Of a DNA stretch of 6,086 bases, positions 5,975-6,086 are shown piece by piece. A program made the position numbers and the translations under genes. The first letter of the stretch is position 1. Every line of letters begins with the position of its first letter. The notes under the pieces were generated by a model. It was not told where the DNA came from. It searched no databases and worked only from the letters and a program-made list of their open reading frames with translations. Source of the stretch: Psychroflexus sp. (GTDB lineage: Bacteria; Bacteroidota; Bacteroidia; Flavobacteriales; Flavobacteriaceae); contig SKIG01000001.1 in NCBI GenBank assembly GCA_007116535.1, positions 1-6,086 on the forward strand, in the 5' to 3' direction.

Positions 5975-5982
5975 TAAAATTA
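5975..5982 (-). promoter_or_regulatory. Possible -7 box of the persulfide dioxygenase gene
   Basis: On the minus strand TAATTTTA resembles TAnnTTTG but differs at the last base. It lies about 21 nt before the ATG at 5953. No well-spaced TTG was found upstream, so this is a weak candidate. It gains some weight from the CRP/FNR-like palindrome centred about 33 bp further upstream. Confidence 0.3.
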
Positions 5983-6003
5983 ACACTTGGGTTTTCAATC
6001 AGA

Positions 6004-6019
6004 TGTGACTAAAGTTACA
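6004..6019 (-). promoter_or_regulatory. CRP/FNR-family-like palindrome upstream of the persulfide dioxygenase gene
   Basis: TGTGA-N6-TTACA (plus-strand reading) matches nine of the ten fixed bases of the TGTGA-N6-TCACA pattern bound by CRP/FNR-family regulators. The site is centred about 58 bp upstream of the ATG at 5953 and, if the -7 box at 5975-5982 is real, near -40 of the promoter, the class II activator position. Which regulator, if any, binds is unknown; Bacteroidota carry several of this family. Beyond it (6020-6086) only AT-rich sequence is seen before the window ends. Confidence 0.35.
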
Positions 6020-6086
6020 AAGCATATATCAAAAACAGTAAAACTGACATAAATCATATTTTTAAAATATCAGTATTCAAAAAAAA

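Noticed and set aside
5954..5998. 15-residue N-terminal extension of the persulfide dioxygenase from a TTG codon
   Set aside because: Homology begins at MKVEQIYTGC (ATG 5953) and the upstream part overlaps the probable promoter.

Overview
The window looks like chromosomal DNA of a member of the Bacteroidota, most likely a flavobacterium. It is AT-rich, with promoter -7 boxes of the TAnnTTTG type, A-rich translation starts without Shine-Dalgarno sequences, signal peptides ending in FGQ, FSQ or LAQ, and Bacteroidota-type Porin O/P proteins. Species cannot be named from the sequence. There are five protein genes, no RNA genes and no CRISPR array.

Left side (1-732): a leftward gene (50-466) encodes a small cytosolic protein of the DUF2452 / C1orf50-like family. 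Its -7 box lies only 8 nt before the ATG. Between it and the next, rightward gene is a 266-bp divergent intergenic region. That region holds a perfect TGTTCG/CGAACA inverted repeat and, more strikingly, tandem 7-bp units with an 11-bp period (635-674). The last unit sits where the -33 element of the rightward promoter should be, the layout of a PhoB/OmpR-type activator site.

Centre (733-4178): three tightly spaced rightward genes (gaps of 15 and 11 nt) form one probable operon. The first encodes a secreted protein built from what look like four PepSY-like/BLIP-like half repeats. The second and third encode paralogous outer-membrane porins of the phosphate-selective Porin O/P family. The second gene has no possible ATG and appears to start at TTG. 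My reading is that this is a periplasmic or surface module for anion (possibly phosphate) uptake under phosphate-type control. The anion and the regulator are inferred, not shown.

Right side (4179-6086): the 359-bp gap after the porins contains a 137-bp foldback element with imperfect terminal inverted repeats and a perfect 11-bp central hairpin, probably a dispersed intergenic repeat. It also contains an intrinsic terminator facing left. That terminator serves the leftward gene 4538-5953, a three-domain protein: an ETHE1-like persulfide dioxygenase, a degenerate rhodanese and an active-looking rhodanese. This is the architecture of CstB-type sulfide/persulfide detoxification enzymes. A CRP/FNR-like palindrome lies upstream, at about -40 of a weak promoter. 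No regulatory or functional link between the porin operon and the sulfur gene is evident.
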